DNA of 11,847 nt from assembly GCA_964608945.1 (NCBI GenBank), contig CAZSQB010000028.1, positions 1 through 11,847 on the forward strand. The letters run 5' to 3'. The notes beneath the pieces were generated by a model. That model worked only from the letters and a program-made list of their open reading frames with translations, was not told where the DNA came from and ran no database searches. Within the stretch, counting starts at the first letter, position 1. Each line of letters begins with the position of its first letter. Below are positions 10,857 to 11,847 of this stretch, one piece after another. The position numbers and the translations under genes were made by a program. This DNA comes from CAYWEP01 sp964608945 (GTDB taxonomy: Bacteria > Patescibacteriota > Microgenomatia > Levybacterales > UBA12049).

Positions 10857-11711
10857 TCACAAACTTTTCAAAAAATCAAGCGTTTTTTGTTGTCGGAGGA
10901 TACTTGCAAGGAGATATCGATTTTTCTCTAGGTTGGCCCGTTCTTGCGGATCTTTTGCTTTCTGGAGCGCTTCATCGATCTCTTTCTCGCCAACAGTAAT
11001 TTTTTCACTTTCAGATACTTTCTGAAGGGCAAACTCAAATTTCATATCTGCAGATGCTTTTGCTTCGTATTCGGCTCTTAGCTGTTCAGGTGATTTGCCA
11101 GTTGAGGCCAGGTATTGGTCAAGCGTCAGGCCAAGCCGCTTTATTTCATCAAGCGTTTGGGCTAACAGCCGATCTGCTTCCTGGTCAATGAGTATTTTTG
11201 GAAGCGTAACCTCGACTTGCTCAAGAAAGGCTTTCATAATCTCATCCATGCTTGGTTCTTTTTGCTCTTTGCCTGGAAGTACGATTTTACTCTTTGCAGT
11301 AACGTCTTTTATGGCCTTTTTATAGTCTCTCAACGTCACCCGTGGCATTTCTGCAGTCGTTGCGGTGAATACCCAGTCCTTGCCACCTTGTCCTGAGCTT
11401 GTCGAAGGATCATCAAGCTTTTCTACGTGGATCTTCGGGTTCATAATTGGTCGAAGGCTATGCGTTTTGACTGCCTCCATGTATCCTTGGGGCAATAGTT
11501 CTTTGAGGGTCTCTTCAGATAGTCTTTGTGGGCTAATACTCTCCTCAACCAGCTTTTTTGGCGCTTTCCCTTTACGAAATCCCGGAAGGTCGGCGTTTTT
11601 GACCACATTCTCCATGACCGCCTGCTGGGTTTTTTTAACTTCATCTGTTGGGATAGTAATCGTAAGGATGATGGTCCCGTCTTGCTCTCTTTTTATTGTT
11701 GAGGATGCCAT
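10857..11711 (-). CDS. tig: Trigger factor, short form without PPIase domain
   Basis: Trigger factor is the ribosome-bound chaperone that meets nascent chains at the exit tunnel. The 284-residue product has the N-terminal ribosome-binding domain (about 1-120) with the signature GFRKGKAP at residues 44-51, which contacts the ribosome near protein L23. It also has an alpha-helical C-terminal chaperone domain (about 155-284). The central FKBP-type PPIase domain is absent, so the protein is much shorter than the usual 430 or so residues. Residues 102-109 (PSTSSGQG) are encoded by a mobile-looking repeat at 11391-11409. A perfect TATAAT lies ten bases before the ATG, with no Shine-Dalgarno. The next gene, the DUF5660-like one, follows after 19 bases. 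Confidence 0.93.
   Translation of the reverse strand: MASSTIKREQDGTIILTITIPTDEVKKTQQAVMENVVKNADLPGFRKGKAPKKLVEESISPQRLSEETLKELLPQGYMEAVKTHSLRPIMNPKIHVEKLDDPSTSSGQGGKDWVFTATTAEMPRVTLRDYKKAIKDVTAKSKIVLPGKEQKEPSMDEIMKAFLEQVEVTLPKILIDQEADRLLAQTLDEIKRLGLTLDQYLASTGKSPEQLRAEYEAKASADMKFEFALQKVSESEKITVGEKEIDEALQKAKDPQERANLEKNRYLLASILRQQKTLDFLKSL
11391..11409. repeat. STSSGQ-type intragenic repeat unit
   Basis: TCCTGAGCTTGTCGAAGGA, with the complementary strand containing TTCGACAAGCTCAGG. From general knowledge this sequence recurs in many copies in various bacterial genomes, including CPR members, and when inside genes often adds Ser-Thr-Ser-Ser-Gly-Gln in frame. Here it adds PSTSSGQG to trigger factor. 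Only one copy was noticed in the window. Confidence 0.75.
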
Positions 11712-11721
11712 ATTCGATCGT

Positions 11722-11750
11722 ATTATAACCGAAACGTCCTATTTTTGAAA
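11722..11750 (-). promoter_or_regulatory. Trigger factor promoter, near-leaderless
   Basis: A perfect -10 TATAAT (11727-11722) with a weak -35 (TTTCAA, 11750-11745) at 17 bases. The ATG of the trigger factor gene is ten bases downstream, leaving a leader of about three bases and no Shine-Dalgarno. Confidence 0.6.
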
Positions 11751-11770
11751 GATCAGGGATTCAGATGATC

Positions 11771-11847
11771 TTATTTGATTTTTTTCTTTAAGAGGAAGCC
11801 CGCCAAACCTGACGGAATAAGTGTGGCGAATGAAAGAAGACTTGCGC
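11771..11847 (-). CDS. C-terminal end of a probable membrane protein (partial)
   Basis: An open frame enters from the right edge and stops with TAA at 11773-11771. The 24 full codons read ASLLSFATLIPSGLAGFLL followed by KKKIK. A hydrophobic stretch closed by a lysine cluster is typical of a last transmembrane helix with a cytoplasmic tail. The rest of the gene is outside the window, so the function cannot be told. The other two minus-strand frames in this stretch are less protein-like. The stop lies about 20 bases upstream of the trigger factor promoter. Confidence 0.45.
   Translation of the reverse strand, partial: ASLLSFATLIPSGLAGFLLKKKIK

Overview
The window looks like a chromosomal segment from a small-genome bacterium, most likely of the Patescibacteria (Candidate Phyla Radiation, probably a Parcubacteria-type lineage). 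This is an inference. It rests on a short threonyl-tRNA synthetase with no editing region, a trigger factor with no PPIase domain that carries an in-frame STSSGQ-type repeat insertion, a neighbour resembling a CPR-type protein of unknown function (DUF5660-like), tightly packed genes, and several promoters placed almost on top of their start codons. Every convincing gene is on the minus strand, so transcription runs from the right end of the window to the left.

Layout in transcription order: the last codons of a probable membrane protein (11771-11847); trigger factor (10857-11711); a DUF5660-like protein (10178-10837); a divergent sigma-70-family factor (9118-10092); a leader-controlled gene of unknown function (8231-8803); a second leader-controlled unit made of a 958-residue protein with a C-terminal diaminopimelate-epimerase-like domain (5122-7998), a VanX-type D-Ala-D-Ala dipeptidase (4412-5125) and a HAD hydrolase (3459-4409); tRNA-Val(GAC) (3343-3414); an HD-superfamily hydrolase (2741-3316); a small coiled-coil protein (2270-2602); and the translation cluster thrS-infC-rpmI (71-2217).

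The most interesting content is a pair of compact, apparently undescribed transcription attenuators at 7996-8169 and 8801-8955. Each has a sigma-70-type promoter, a very short or leaderless 21-25 codon leader peptide, a long antiterminator stem with the leader stop codon at or near its apex, and a competing terminator. The terminator's U-run ends directly at an ATG, at or just before the main gene's start, and its 3' arm supplies the purine-rich ribosome-binding region. The two leaders share the 1:2 / 2:3 / 3:4 logic of amino-acid attenuators and control adjacent genes. One leader is isoleucine-rich (5 Ile in 7 codons just before the switch); the other shows no obvious bias.

Functionally the window mixes translation (ThrRS, IF3, L35, tRNA-Val), protein folding (trigger factor), transcription (sigma factor) and a cassette with peptidoglycan-related chemistry (DapF-like epimerase domain, D-Ala-D-Ala dipeptidase, HAD hydrolase) joined by a 4-base overlap and a 2-base gap. 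No CRISPR array, insertion sequence or replication origin was seen, and no gene-free stretch exceeds 300 bases.
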